The notes beneath the pieces were generated by a model that was not told the origin of the DNA, ran no database searches, and saw only the letters and a program-made list of their open reading frames with translations. DNA of 64,000 nucleotides from assembly GCF_963576675.1 (NCBI RefSeq), contig NC_088913.1:2051001-2115000 (forward strand), written 5' to 3'. This document shows, piece after piece, positions 22,501 through 32,607 of this stretch; position 1 is the first letter of the stretch; every line of letters begins with the position of its first letter. Source of the DNA: Euphorbia lathyris. Taxonomy: Eukaryota > Streptophyta > Magnoliopsida > Malpighiales > Euphorbiaceae. Both the position numbers and the translations under genes were made by a program.

Positions 22501-22750
22501 AAAACTCATCCAGCAAGTCATCTGCGTCATACATGGCTTCACTCAACATTGCAAGCCAATTTTTTACTTGAGGATTCTCCATGGACTGCTCCTCCGCGTG
22601 AAGAAGAACAGCTTCAATTGTGGAAACAGTTCTCTTGAGTTTGTCAAGCTCATCTGTAAGACCCCAGCACAGCTCTATTTCATTCAGTACTAAAGAACCC
22701 AATTTTGAAATGAGTCCAACAGCAATGTCGGAAATGATTGCTTCTGCCAT
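19505..22750 (-). CDS. Intact CC-NB-ARC-LRR disease resistance protein (RGA-type), 1081 aa
   Basis: A single exon from ATG 22750 to the stop at 19505. Residues 1-140 form an Rx-type coiled coil with YDADDLLDEF at 74-83. The NB-ARC includes P-loop GIGGLGKTT (195-203), RNBS-A FELRMWVCVSD, kinase-2 YLLVLDDVW (269-277, with the Trp typical of non-TIR receptors), RNBS-B GSKIVITT (298-305), GVPLAI (361-366), CFAYCSLYPKDF (416-427) and MHD (486-488). Residues from about 540 on are leucine-rich repeats ending in the usual EDWPKISHIPNI tail. All key nucleotide-binding residues are present and the length is normal for RGA1-4/RGA2-like proteins. Known role of the family: intracellular recognition of pathogen effectors and ATP-driven oligomerisation. 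The effector is unknown. Broken relatives lie on its 3' side at 13.5-16.8 kb, and tandem repeats follow its stop codon. Confidence 0.96.
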   Translation of the reverse strand: MAEAIISDIAVGLISKLGSLVLNEIELCWGLTDELDKLKRTVSTIEAVLLHAEEQSMENPQVKNWLAMLSEAMYDADDLLDEFSTEALRQQVMGGSKTTKKVRLFFSSSNQFAFNLKMGHKIKAVSDKLDEIAANRKFHLEEHYVERVFISKGRDQTHSSAPAVVVGRHHEKEAIVELLLSSHYEENVSVVPIVGIGGLGKTTLAQLVYNDDKVKNHFELRMWVCVSDDYDVQLVVKKVLESATGRTPKIAEMDPLKNLLHEKINGRRYLLVLDDVWNEDMSKWLNLKDLLAGGARGSKIVITTRLRKVAEMSQPISIHELRGLTENEAWSLFKQIAFKLGQVPNLSHEAIGREIVAKCYGVPLAIRAVGGMLCSKDLESEWLLYKNQLLSTVYRNDILPILKLSYNHLPSHYKHCFAYCSLYPKDFKIHVEELIRLWKAHGYLKSTDSNECLQDVGYGCFMDLFRLSFFEDVGKDEFGNIIYCRMHDLMHDLATSVAGDKFSTSHSEMTHIKDKTQHMSFRVDQNSISRDFSSLVKAKKIRTVLPLVYGLVHINKEELDSVFCNLRCLRVLNLSSLKINELPSSIYKLKHLRYLDLSNNEDIKKLPDSITNLHNLQVLQLRFCLKLTQLPNNITKLVNLTDLDNYACSGLTHMPQGIGKLTRLEKLSLFVIAEDDSISKYSGGLDELHALNNLRGALRITNLKCVKNAAFEFKAANLSAKKQLLKLTLEWVDFEHGNDNCSADDVANDEMGLEAVCPHQSLKGLSVYRYRGVRPPSWLPSVTNLVSVLFGDCRSIQWLPPFDQLPYLKKLSVYDLINLEYVDVSVNFENGGSSSFFPSLTYLTLRDCPNLKGFVRCKTDVGTEPTSLSMEELPCFPCLHEFQIGGCPSLTYMPLFPKLKILTLMKDGIKSLMEVLNMTTTSASQFTSSPFSSLFQLEDLSIWEMEDCPVDELLQYLPSLQRLEFYDCSCKSLSSDENDDGMQWQSLKVLQYVNFSNMQNLVSLPKGLQYVTNLQRLQIYQCGSLASIPEWMGNLVMLQDLTINYCPQLSERCKNNMAEDWPKISHIPNITIGFQSIQRNG

Positions 22751-23351
22751 TCTAGAGGGTCAGTAAAGGAAACAAGAGCTGTAAATTGGGATGATTTCAA
22801 GAAATTAACACAAGGAGAGGATAGAACAGAGAGAACTCAGAGAAAAGAAGATCTGACCTTTAGCAAATGGAAGTATCAAATCTGAATTTGCTGTGAAGAT
22901 GCCAAAGGAGTTGAGTAGCAAAAAGACAATGGAAGTTGTTGATTCCATCTTTATCTTTGTTTCTTAGTGCCTGCCGGCCGGCTGATCCACTTTTACAGGA
23001 AAGGGAAAAAACTCAAAACTTCATTCGAAAAAAAATTTAGATTCTCAGCTATTTTGATAGTTTAATAAAAACTGAACAGTAAAATGTGTCATAATTGGAG
23101 TTTAAAGATCAAATAAAGTTCAAGCTATTTTGATAGTCTATTTTAGAAAATGAATCATAATAGTTTCACTTCGGCAGCAAAACCCTAATACATCTATGAA
23201 ATTCAGTAATCATGATAGAGTAATTGAATTTCCCCCTTCTTCCCCGCCATTACAACCCGAACCAGGTCTTATTTCCTATGAATCATAATAGCTTGATCTC
23301 TCAATTGAAGAAGAAGAACCAAAACTAGTGTTATTGCTTTTCTTTCTATTG
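22751..23351 (-). promoter_or_regulatory. 5' flank of the CNL gene
   Basis: About 22755-22960 resembles the sequence upstream of the truncated CNL (GACCTTTAGCAAATGGAAGTAT versus GACCTTTAGCACATGGAAGTAT, partly quoted; GTTGTTGATTCCAT), so the 5' leader and promoter were duplicated with the gene. No TATA box can be assigned with confidence. The remainder is AT-rich. Confidence 0.45.
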
Positions 23352-23811
23352 CTCAAATTGATTGAACAATCAAATATCCTCAATTACAATTATGGATTTT
23401 GCTGTTGTCTTCATCAGAAGTTTTCTGACCTCTGAATTCCTATGAACTTCTATCAATTCAAGATCATAAATATCATACCCAATATAATTAGCCTTCAAAT
23501 CCTTCATGATTTCTTTCTTCTTCGCCGGGTCCATAGCTAGAGTATCGAAAGTGTTCTGATGCTTAAACGGAAAGACTCCTATGGAGCCCTCTCGAATCTA
23601 GAGGCCCTCCTCTCGAATTCGTATACAACAATCTATCTTGACTTCTCCGTCGGATATCATTCGCTCTCTCCATGATGTAATCGAGAATTAGGGCTTTAAC
23701 CTTCTCGATTCGGAGAGTGAAACCTCTATTTTCCTCCGGCAATGACCACCAGGAGAATGTCTGAGCTTGCCGTTGAGTCACTGACGTGCTCCCGATGGTC
23801 AATAACGCCAT
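23352..23811 (-). pseudogene. BCS1/AATP1-type AAA-ATPase fragment lacking Walker A
   Basis: On the minus strand 23811-23563 reads SLPEENRGFTLRIEK, LDYIMERANDIRRRSQDRLL and YTNSRGGPLDSRG. After a one-frame shift 23580-23370 reads FPFKHQNTFDTLAMDPAKKK, EIMKDL, then YDIYDLELIEVHRNSEVRKL and SIIVIEDI, followed by a stop. These are consecutive blocks of plant BCS1-like AAA-ATPases (At3g28510/HSR4 group, which includes stress- and pathogen-induced genes). The segment that should lie between EIMKDL and YDIYDLEL, including the Walker A loop GPPGTGKS, is missing; Walker B survives up to IEDI. Pseudogene fragment. A plus-strand ORF at 23742-24017 partly overlaps it and has no recognised homology. Confidence 0.8.
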
Positions 23812-24284
23812 TAAATGGAGTCATTATTGATCAGCCCGAAAGCAATGACGCTAGAGTTGAGAGCTCGAGTGAGACTCAACCGGCTGCCGGAGATGGATAT
23901 GTAGGAGCTGAGATAAAGCTGGACCGCGTTGTAAAGCTCGTTCACGATTTGAGATCTCTAATGCCAGTGCTTGAAAGGGTGATCAATGAGATAAAGGGTG
24001 GTTGGAAGCTCGTCTGAGTAACAAAATTTTTCATGGCAAGGTTTGATACTTTTTGGCATACTTAATTTTTCAGGCTTGGGGCCAATTGGTTTGATGTTAC
24101 GATTTGCTTCGGATATAAAATGTAAATAGAAAGCGACTAAATAAACCCCTAATTTCAGATATAGAAGGCAATCAGATATAAAAGGGAAATAAGAAGTCAG
24201 TAAAAAGGTAAACTAGAAGTGAAAAGTAGATAACTAAACATCCTCATAATACATGGCATGCATTCTGAACTTGTTGGGAAACAT
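23812..24284. other. Spacer with an unassigned plus-strand ORF
   Basis: A 91-codon plus-strand frame (23742-24017) extends from antisense of the AAA-ATPase fragment into DRVVKLVHDLRSLMPVLERV, an amphipathic helical stretch. I do not recognise it, and no promoter or related copy is seen. The rest is AT-rich. Confidence 0.25.
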
Positions 24285-24990
24285 TTGGCACCCTGAATTT
24301 TCAAAAGATCTTGATAGCTCATTTAAATTGTATAAAATATTCGATTAGCCTTATAAACTTGCATAAATTGTAATCGATTAATCACTCTATTATAAAAAAA
24401 AATAAGTTAAATGCGAAAAATATGTTGCGCTTGCCTTAAAATGTTATTATATAATTCACAAATTAGATTAAGAGCCTGTTTGCTAATTGATGTTACTGTT
24501 TATGGTTTGCTGTTGGAAAAAGCTGGTTTTCCAAAAAGGAATGATTCTCTAGTTTTGTAAAAAAAAAACTATTTTTCAGCTATAACAGTCAAACATGAGC
24601 TCACTAACCAAACACTTAAAACTCTCCCTTTTGAACTGAAAAGGCAAACAGGGCCATGAAAATGAGCAACCAAACGCCACCTAAAACATATTTAAAAAAT
24701 TCTTACTTTTCAATTATAAAACATTTTCTTCTCTAATGATGGAATCGCATATCCTAACCTTGGTCGTTTTACATTTTTTAAGATTCGTGCAACATATCTT
24801 TCGCATTTAACTTACTTTTTTACAATCGAGTGATTAATTGATTGCATTTTACACAAGTTTATAGGGCTAAACTGAACATTTTATGCAAGTTCGGACGTCT
24901 ATCCGTGACACTTTGAAAGTTCGGAGCGTCAATCAATCTTTTTGGAAAAGTTCAAGAGGCAAATGATGTATTAAACCTATTTTCAAGTTT
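24285..24990. repeat. Fold-back MITE-like element, copy 2, with an internal insertion
   Basis: The left arm (TAATCGATTAATCACTC, AATAAGTTAAATGCGAAAAA) and right arm (TTTCGCATTTAACTTA, GAGTGATTAATTGATTGCA) are inverted relatives, matching the arms at 10425-10945. The centre (GTTATTATATAATTCACAAA) is in the opposite orientation to copy 1. A piece of about 200 bp at 24472-24680 starting GAGCCTGTTTGC, with inverted GCAAACAGGGCC inside, is absent from copy 1 and is probably a separate hAT-like MITE. Confidence 0.7.
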
Positions 24991-25804
24991 TTGATAGGCC
25001 TAATACATCATCGGCTTCCTGAATTTATCCATAAAAATAGATTGACTTTCTAAGTTAGTGTCTCACGAGCTCGCTAAACTTGCTTATTTGGTATTATCAG
25101 GCCCCTAAACTTGTCCATAAAAGTATTTTGCAAATGTCTCACCAGTTTTCTAAACTTGTTTATCCGTAACAACCAAATACAAATAAGTTCGCGAACAACT
25201 CGTGAACAACTCATAAAATATTGAACTCGGGCTCATCAATTTTGTACATTTGTATTGCTAAACTCAAATGAAAGACCAACAGTAAATTACTCTGGACATG
25301 TAAACCAATCTGAACTTCCTCTTTTCTTTTCTTTTGATTCAATATGAAAGCTACAACGAGTAACAGCAAACAAGAATGCGATAGAAGAGGGAGAAGCCTC
25401 GAGAGAATACCGGCTCACCCCCCGATACTATCTCTTCGTTGCATCATCACCGGCCACCGGCCACCGACCACGGCGACAACCCTCGATCTCCACCGACCAC
25501 GCCGACAATCCAGTTTTCGCAGAAGCTCTGAAGTTCACTGAAGCCGATTGCAGCTCTGCTCTGCCACCACCGATCACAACGAGCACCACCAATTCCAATT
25601 GCAACAGCGACACCATCGACCAGGTCTTCCTCATTTCTCTCATCTCTAGGGAGGGAAGGTTTGCCTACCAGGCTACCATCAATGAGATGTGATTTGTAGC
25701 ATGCTTATGGCTGTTTTTTGGGCTAGATCCTGCATTTCCAAGTCTAAGGTGCTGACATTCACATATTAATTAATTAATTAATTAAAAACTGTTGAGAAGG
25801 GTTA
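24991..25804. other. Spacer, partial MITE arm and a GC-richer non-coding stretch
   Basis: 25005-25200 repeats the outer-arm motif TAATACATCAT...CTGAATTTATCC of the fold-back family. 25380-25640 is unusually GC-rich (CCGGCCACCGACCACGG-type runs) with short ORFs on both strands that resemble no family I know. (TTAA)5 lies at 25765-25784. The left end of Sirevirus BC follows. Confidence 0.35.
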
Positions 25805-26927
25805 GAGAAAGGGTTAGAGATTACTCAGCAGACTTATCCTGGTTCAGCCTCTCCGCCTACGTCCAGTCCCTAGAATCCCTCCGAGCTTTTTCAATCCACT
25901 ACTGAGCTCTTTAAAGGTAGAGCACAAACCGTTTACAATAGCAACTGAGTATGCAAGAGTACCGTCCTCTATTCGTCTACTCAATCCTATCTAACACTGA
26001 ACACTATAACAGAGTGTTCAGATTTTCTCTACCACTGAGTACCATAACCGAGTACTCAGCTTCACTCTTCTAACCTTTACAGTTGATATAAGATTGTTCT
26101 CACAAAATGAAGAACACTTTAGATGAATACAATTCACTCTAGACTTTTACACAATGATTGGGATTTGGTGTAAGAACTTGCTTTTTCTAATCAGACAGCT
26201 TCTTTTTTGGATCTTTAACTTCGTGAAGATTTTGCTTGTCTGTTTCTCTCTTGTATTTTCGGCAAATAATCCAAGTGATGAACTTGTCGATTTATAGTGA
26301 TTTATGAAGCTTCAATGATTTGAATTTAGACATAGCCGTTGGAGTAAACAGTCTTCTTTCGTCATTGATAGGTCAGCTTACAGAATTGCAGGTCAATCAT
26401 GTCGTCTATTTTTAGCAGAGGCCAGGTTTGCCAGTTTCATCTTCTTTCACCAGGTTCGTCTTCTAGCGCTAGGTTTGTCTTCTTGCCAAACGCCAGATGG
26501 TCCATGCGTCTCGAAAAGGTCCTTGAAATAGATTTTCGAGGCTTCTGAAATGTGTCAGAATTTGTCTCACAAGTTGACGGATAATTGGACGCTGACTTGA
26601 TTATCACTCAGCTTGACTTTAGCGGCGTCTTGAATACTGCTCAGCTCGACTTTGCAGCTTCGCCTTCAAGCTTTCCCGAAGAAGACGTTTCTGTTGTAAC
26701 GATGGGTTGTTTTCCACTCAGCTTCTGCTGTGTGTTATGCTTATGCTGACTTTGTTCTGTCTTTCTTTTATAGACTCTTGGTTCCTGTTCTTGTTAGTTA
26801 ACTTACTCAACATTGAACAAACACATTAGTACAATTAAATCAAAGCACTTAAATCTAACTGTCTTAATCATGGGATTAACTTAAATAATTTTGTCAAATC
26901 AAAATCATGTGGAAAGGTGTTTTAACA
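25805..26927 (-). repeat. 3' LTR of Sirevirus BC, truncated
   Basis: Matches 52706-53829 from GAGAAAGGGTTAGAGATTAC to the TTTTAACA end. The first about 300 bp (to TGTTGGTCCC) are absent. The adjacent AACTCCCACATTTTGAT at 26928-26944 is the complement of a polypurine tract. Confidence 0.88.
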
Positions 26928-29605
26928 AACTCCCACATTTTGATGTTGGCAAAAGTATTTAATCAAAGAACTCAGTGTTGATTATCCCTCATGATTGTTG
27001 ACCTTTTTGTTCTTCTCCCCCGTAAGGGTTGCATCTGTTGACTTAGTTCAACTCTAAGCCTTCTAAGATCTAATTGAGTGAATCTAAGACTTGAGTCACT
27101 GACTTAGTTCAATTCTAAACCTTCTAAGATTTAATCGAAAAGAGCCTAAGGTCAGCTTCCGAAGAAGGTCAATACTTGGAACATTTAATCATTACTCAGT
27201 TTTGATACATAGTTAAGTTCAGGTATCAGAGTTGGGTTTATCAGAGTTGAGGTATACTGAGTATTCTGTACTTGTTTAATTTTTATGTTCACAAGCTTTA
27301 AATTGTTTGTTGTTCAATGAGTAGTTATATGAGGCAGATCAGCATATAAACACAGTAAGTAAGCATCGCATATATAAAGGCAGTTTGTAGAAAGATGCTT
27401 ATATAGATAGTCAGCTCAACAAAATAGAACAAGCCAGATATAAAATTACAAGTCTAAGTCTAGTTCTGTTTCTACTTCTTGATATTTGCTTGGACTTGGT
27501 TAGATTTGGTTTTGGGCTTGGCTGTTCTTTGTTACTGACTTTGGTTGCCTGGGACAGCAGAAGTTGAGCCATGAGGCTTCTGCTGAGTTCCGACAACAGC
27601 TGGCTGCTTAGCTTTATCTTTCTCCCCCATTTTCTGCTGAGTTCCGGCAGCTTGCTTAGCTTGATCTTTCTCCCCCATTTTTCCAGCATCACCAGTCGGA
27701 AGGGGAGGAGCAAGGAACTGCCTTTGTTGAACAGCACGAGTCAGTATGGATGAATAATGTTGCATGTGACCCGTACTTTCTCTATCCAAGTAATGGAGTC
27801 CGTCATTCATGCATAGGATTGATAGTACATCTTGAGGAATGCAGTATCATACGACTGACGTTGAGCATTAATGTGTCGAACATGCGCAAGTGTTGACCTG
27901 GTGCAGTGCAAAATGTCATTGGTCTTTACTTGGTCAGTATCCATTTCTTCTTTACTCGGGTTGAGTAGGCAAATGGCTTCACCGATCTGTTCAATGGAGC
28001 ACTGAGAAGTGGAGGAGATAAGTTCATGAGCCCCAGTTAGCTCGACGGTCAGCTGGGAGAAATGCTGAGTGACCTCAGCAGAAGTTGCGGATGATGAGTT
28101 TGTAGCAAATAGGGCATTGATTTTCCCTTCAATTGAGTTTATATGATTTACCATCATCAGTTGTAGTTCAGCCAGCTTCACTATAAATTCTTGCTTGGGC
28201 TGCTGAGAGAATAGAGAAGTCATAACATTCATCAGCTCCTTGAGACCTTTGAGTTCGGTCAAAAGTTGCGTGACGGAGGAAAATTGAGTTGGCTTAGCAG
28301 GAATGGACCCAGCAGCATCGGCTTGAGACTGATGAATCTCTTGAAGTAGAGTTTGAGCAGATTGGATGATTCATCTTCCTGACTCAGAAGCATCCAAATG
28401 AGTGTAAGCATCATCAGTGTTGTGCTCAGAGGCCGTTTTCTGATTAACAACAGGTGGTGGAGAATTGTGGTGCTGTCTAGAAATAGAAGTGCCAGCTTTG
28501 TCAGCAGCTGCACTGTTATTGAGAAGGTCGGCATCAGGAGCTGACTGGTTGATGAACTGCTCAGTGGAGGATGGAAGTGTTGGCTCGACAGTTTTATTAC
28601 CCTGCTCAGGGCCAGTCTGAAGTTGAGTTGGAATTTGAGGTTGAGGCAACTCAGAGCTGTCTTTAGCAGGTGGATTTTCCTTTGCTAACTCGGTGGGTTG
28701 AGCAGCTAGAACTTCGAGCACTTGCTCAGTGGAAGGTTGAGCGGAAGTGTCGGTAGAAGTTTGACCCTTAGAACCTTTTGGGTCGGCTTGTTCCTCAGCT
28801 TGAGAAACAGAGGCTTGTTTTTCTTTTGACTTGGTCTGGAGTGGGTTCAGTGATGTCGGTGAAGAATTGAAACTGAAGCCCTGTTAAGTCGGTGATGGGG
28901 TCCCTCAGCGGAGATTCATCCAGCAGATCTATGATTTTGGGTTTCAGAGCTTTTCGTTTGTACCGCTTTTTCATACTGCCCTTTTGATTGTTGGTTGGAG
29001 GAGAAGGGTCAGCAGCAATAGACTCTGCTGACTCAGAAGAGGAGTCAAGTCCAAGATCAGCATAAAGGTTCTCCACAGCCTTGTCTTTCACTGGAGACTC
29101 AGCTCTATTCTCAACAGCTTACTCAGCGGCAGCTGTGTTACTTGGCTTAGCAGAACCCATCTTGTCAGCTTGAGGCTGATGGTTAGTGCAATCTTGTTCT
29201 TCCTCCTGATCACATGGAGTCTTTTCCAAGTCAATTTCCTGACTTCGTACAAAGTGTGAATCTTTCGAGATCACAAAGTCAAGTGGGTTAGCATCTATTG
29301 GCGTCAACCCAGAGGTTTTCTTCCTCTTTAGAGGCTACTCAGGAGTCTCTTCACTTTCTTCCTCAGGGTCAGCTCACTTTTTCTGTTTGTCAGTTGACTT
29401 CGGTTCCCCATGATCTTGCTCAGCAGGAGCAACATTCTTCGTCCTTACCGCTAGCCTTATCTTTTTCACCATTTTATTGATATCTTTGGCTAGTGGTGTT
29501 GAGGATTGGCCAGCTTTCCTCTTTCTTTCCTTTCTGGTTCGCACAGCAGGTGCTTCTTCAACCGTAACTTTCTTTCCTTTCTTGGTTAGCTCAGCATGTG
29601 CTTCT

Positions 29606-31225
29606 TGATGCGGTTTCTGCGAAACCTCACTAAGGGATAAGTGTACCCCGTCGTTATCAAGTAATAAATTTCTGGTTTAAGTCCAGGTTATCGTCCACAG
29701 GATTTATTTCTGCAAGTATCAAGCTACTCGGTCTCGGATGTTATCTAGGCTTAGGGGGGTTTTGAGTTTGGTTTGTTTAATTAATCTACTCCTAGGTTGA
29801 ATTATGCTAATCTTAGCTAAGTTATCTAATTCTAGCTAAGTTATTCTACGCCTAACTAAGTTACTCTACCCCTAATTGATCTTTCATTAATGAAACTATT
29901 CGAAGGAACATGGTATGAACGATAATAATCAAGATAGATTATCAAGTCTATTGAATAAAAACCTAATCTGAGTCACTTGTATTCAAGGCGATTAACCCTA
30001 CTTACCCTCCTGATGTTCCTAGCGCGTGATTCCCTAAGGCCGAAACTAGGTCTAAGGCTCAGTAAATTGGCGCTTAATCAACTAAGAGGTCGTCAATCTC
30101 CTAGGCTCTGACTAGGTCAGATTCAGCTCGCAATATGTGCCTACTAGATTTTGGGGCTTTTGAATGAGTTAAACCAATTGAATAAAGCGTAAGACGGAGA
30201 TTAGACAAATAATCATAGAACAAAACAAGAGCTAAATTATTATTAAAGGCGAAGATAATTGTCACAAGATACAATAAGTCAAGTTCGGCAACTGTATCAA
30301 AGAGTACAAACATGGAAAGATAAAAGGAGATACAAAAATCCCTTTCAGGGAACCTGTTTACTCTGCAGCCGGCGACTTGATCTTAAGGACGGACCTTGAT
30401 AATTCCTCGAGGAAAAGCTTTGAAGGAGCTTCAATGGAGGTTGAGGAAGATGGAGAAGATGAAGAGGAATTACAAGGGGAAGGCTAAAATAATTTACAAA
30501 AATGAAAGATATCTAATTTACATTGGAAAAACTCTATTTATAGATGCGGCTCGGGCCCTTTTCTTGACCTAATTCGTGTCCTTATTGATGTAGGAAGTCG
30601 TGGGGTCCATCGTGGCTTCGTGGGGGCAGAATTGGTCTTTTTGACCAATTCCCGCATGTCTGCTCGTCGAGCAGGGCGAGCTGCTCGGCGAGCAGGGCTA
30701 CTCGCGACGAGCAGCCCCCTGCTCGCCGAGCAGGCGCCTGGCGGCCTGCTCGGCGAGCAGGCACAGTGCTTGGGCAGTGCCTAGGCTGCTCGCCGAGCAG
30801 CGCCCGGGCTGCGCGCCGATGCTCAATTCGCCGAGCGACTGTCGGGGGTCCCCGAGACACGATTTTTGCCTGAAATTGATCATGTTTTAACCTGCACACG
30901 CACATAAACTCCAAACAACATTAGTCCAAGGGCTAAATTGACCCGCCAATCGCTTATTTGAGCAAACGCTTCGTTTGGTGTGACTTTTGACGGATCAATT
31001 AGCTTCAAAAGATAACGGAATTATAATATGCATGCCATTTTGGCCGTATTTGCCTAAATTGATCATAAAACGAGCCTAAACAACGAAAAGTAAATAAAAC
31101 GTTTCCAATTTCTAACTAACTCACACAAAAGCATTTAAATGCGAGAATTGCTCGCTTATTAACAAAATAACGCTAAAACTCGTCCTAAAACCGTACCCAA
31201 AGATAGGGGTTTTTGACCCCTATCA
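29606..31225 (-). mobile_element. Solo LTR (TGATAGGGG family, gypsy-like) with TSD CTTCT
   Basis: Read on the minus strand it begins TGATAGGGGTCAAAAACCCC and ends GAAACCGCATCA. CTTCT is present at 29601-29605 and 31226-31230. It has 1620 bp and no internal region. It contains a GC-rich cluster of palindromes at 30660-30800 and the GTGTACCCCGTCGTTATCAA block common in plant gypsy LTR ends. It is inserted in the acidic repeat part of BC's third ORF. Confidence 0.92.
30660..30800. repeat. Cluster of five 15-bp palindromes CTGCTCGSCGAGCAG
   Basis: Copies at 30660-30674 (CTGCTCGTCGAGCAG), 30681-30695, 30719-30733, 30746-30760 and 30786-30800, plus a degenerate one near 30699. Centres alternate GGC, GCC and GTC. 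GC content is far above the surrounding LTR. The 61-110 codon ORFs over it are compositional. Confidence 0.95.
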
Positions 31226-32374
31226 CTTCTTCAACCATATTATCCTCAGCGGGTGTTTCTTCAACCATATCTCCCTCAGCGGGTACTTCTTCAACCATAG
31301 CCCCTTTTCCTTTCTTGGGTTTGATAGGCTGAGTGTGAGCTAGCGCGAATAGGATTCCTGAGGTGATCTTAGTGCCTTCGATGTCAATTTCTCCTTTGAA
31401 ACTGACCTGGTGATCCTGAAGAATTTTAGTGATAAGAGAACCCATCCGAAGGATCCCGGTGCTGCGTAGAAAAGCCCCAATAAGAAAGACGGGCATATTG
31501 AGCGGCTTGTAGTTCAACATGTGCCAGATGAAGCACTGCTCAAAGTTTGAAGCTGAGGAGGAGGAGGAGTTGACCTTAGGAAGGAGAAAGATGGTCAGGA
31601 TGTAGTGAGCTTGTTTCTGAGGCTGACCCATACTAGTACTAGCGATTTCTCCTTTGTGGTTCTTAGGTTTACAGAACTTAACAACATAATGAACCCGCTT
31701 ATAATCATTCGTGCATCGCAACTCAGCACCTTATGCTTTAAGCTTTAGCAGGATATCAAGGTAAGAGGGGGTTATGGTGATTGTCTTATTCTTGACCTTG
31801 GTGACCAAATAGTCATCATCATCCTCAGCGACCGTTAGGTTTGCGTAAAACTCCTTCACCAGTTGCGGGTAAGTAGTTGCAGGTAGAGAGAAGAGGTCGG
31901 TCCACCCATTCTTAGAAATCCAGTCACAGAAGGGTTTTTCTTCATTGATGAAGCTCCCGGAAAACCAACGAGAACGATACACGTTTAGGCCTTTTATGCT
32001 GTTGAAGACTTGGAGAAACTTCATTTCCTTGGGTTTCTTGTCCTTTTTCTCGTTCTTTTTCTTTGAAGGAGTCGCTTGGTCAGGATGAGGGTTTTCTCCG
32101 AGGATGCTGACCTCGGGCATAGCTTGGTCATGCTGACCATGGATTTGTTCTTGAGACTTTGAGGAAGTCTCTGGATATTCCTGCTCAGCAGGAAATGGAG
32201 GATTGATGTCGGAACGATTGTCGTCATATTCTTCGCCGGAGATATTCTGGGAATCGTTCGATATGGTGTTCTTGAGGATTTTTGAAAGATTTAGAAGATT
32301 AGGGATTTGAGAGAAAGAGAGATCGAGTGCAAAATATTTCAAGCGTAAAGAGAGATTAGTGGGAAATCATCCAC

Positions 32375-32382
32375 TATTTATA
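32375..32382 (-). promoter_or_regulatory. Putative internal promoter (TATA) before BC third ORF
   Basis: TATAAATA on the minus strand lies 111 nt before the start position at 32264. The leader is rich in CTCTCTTT. Upstream blocks TAGCCACCTAGGATGA (about 32501-32517) and TGCGCCGAATGTGTCAT (about 32460-32477) are also present before the third ORF of element A in the same order. Confidence 0.55.
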
Positions 32383-32607
32383 GTCGGAGCGCGTTGATCT
32401 GATAGGTTGGAATGGCGGTTCGTTCTCGAATAGATCAACGACAGTTATCTCTAGCATTAATGACACATTCGGCGCATGGTTTCCTAATCATTACGCTTAC
32501 GTCATCCTAGGTGGCTACTTAAATACGCGTGCTAGCATTTATTGTGCAAGTTATTTTGCTCAGTATCTAAAATACTAAACGTTTGGAGTTCTGAGTGCGT
32601 AGATTAG

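Larger units (their letters stand above)
27532..32264 (-). pseudogene. Sirevirus third ORF (env-position protein) of BC, interrupted by a solo LTR
   Basis: The homologous start codon is ATA at 32264-32262, where element A has ATG. The N-terminal part has FCDWISKNGWTDLFSLPATT, VKEFYANLTVAEDD, SYLDILLKLK, AHYILTIFLLPKV and FEQCFIWHMLNYKPLNMPVF, which resembles the plant transposon domain PF20167. Then come acidic repeats of the form VEE-PAE, broken by the solo LTR at 29606-31225, then KRK/acidic regions and a coiled-coil-like C-terminus (LKELMNVMTSLFSQQPKQEF). It ends in two KMGEKD repeats. There are several stops and frameshifts. Compared with A and E the middle third is strongly diverged. Function unknown; Sireviruses often carry an envelope-like or unknown ORF at this site. 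Confidence 0.75.

Noticed and set aside
23742..24017. 91-codon plus-strand ORF as a host gene
   Set aside because: Its first part is antisense to the AAA-ATPase fragment; no homology, promoter or conserved copy supports it.
30582..30914. 110- and 61-codon ORFs rich in Arg/Ala
   Set aside because: Produced by the GC-rich palindrome cluster within a solo LTR.
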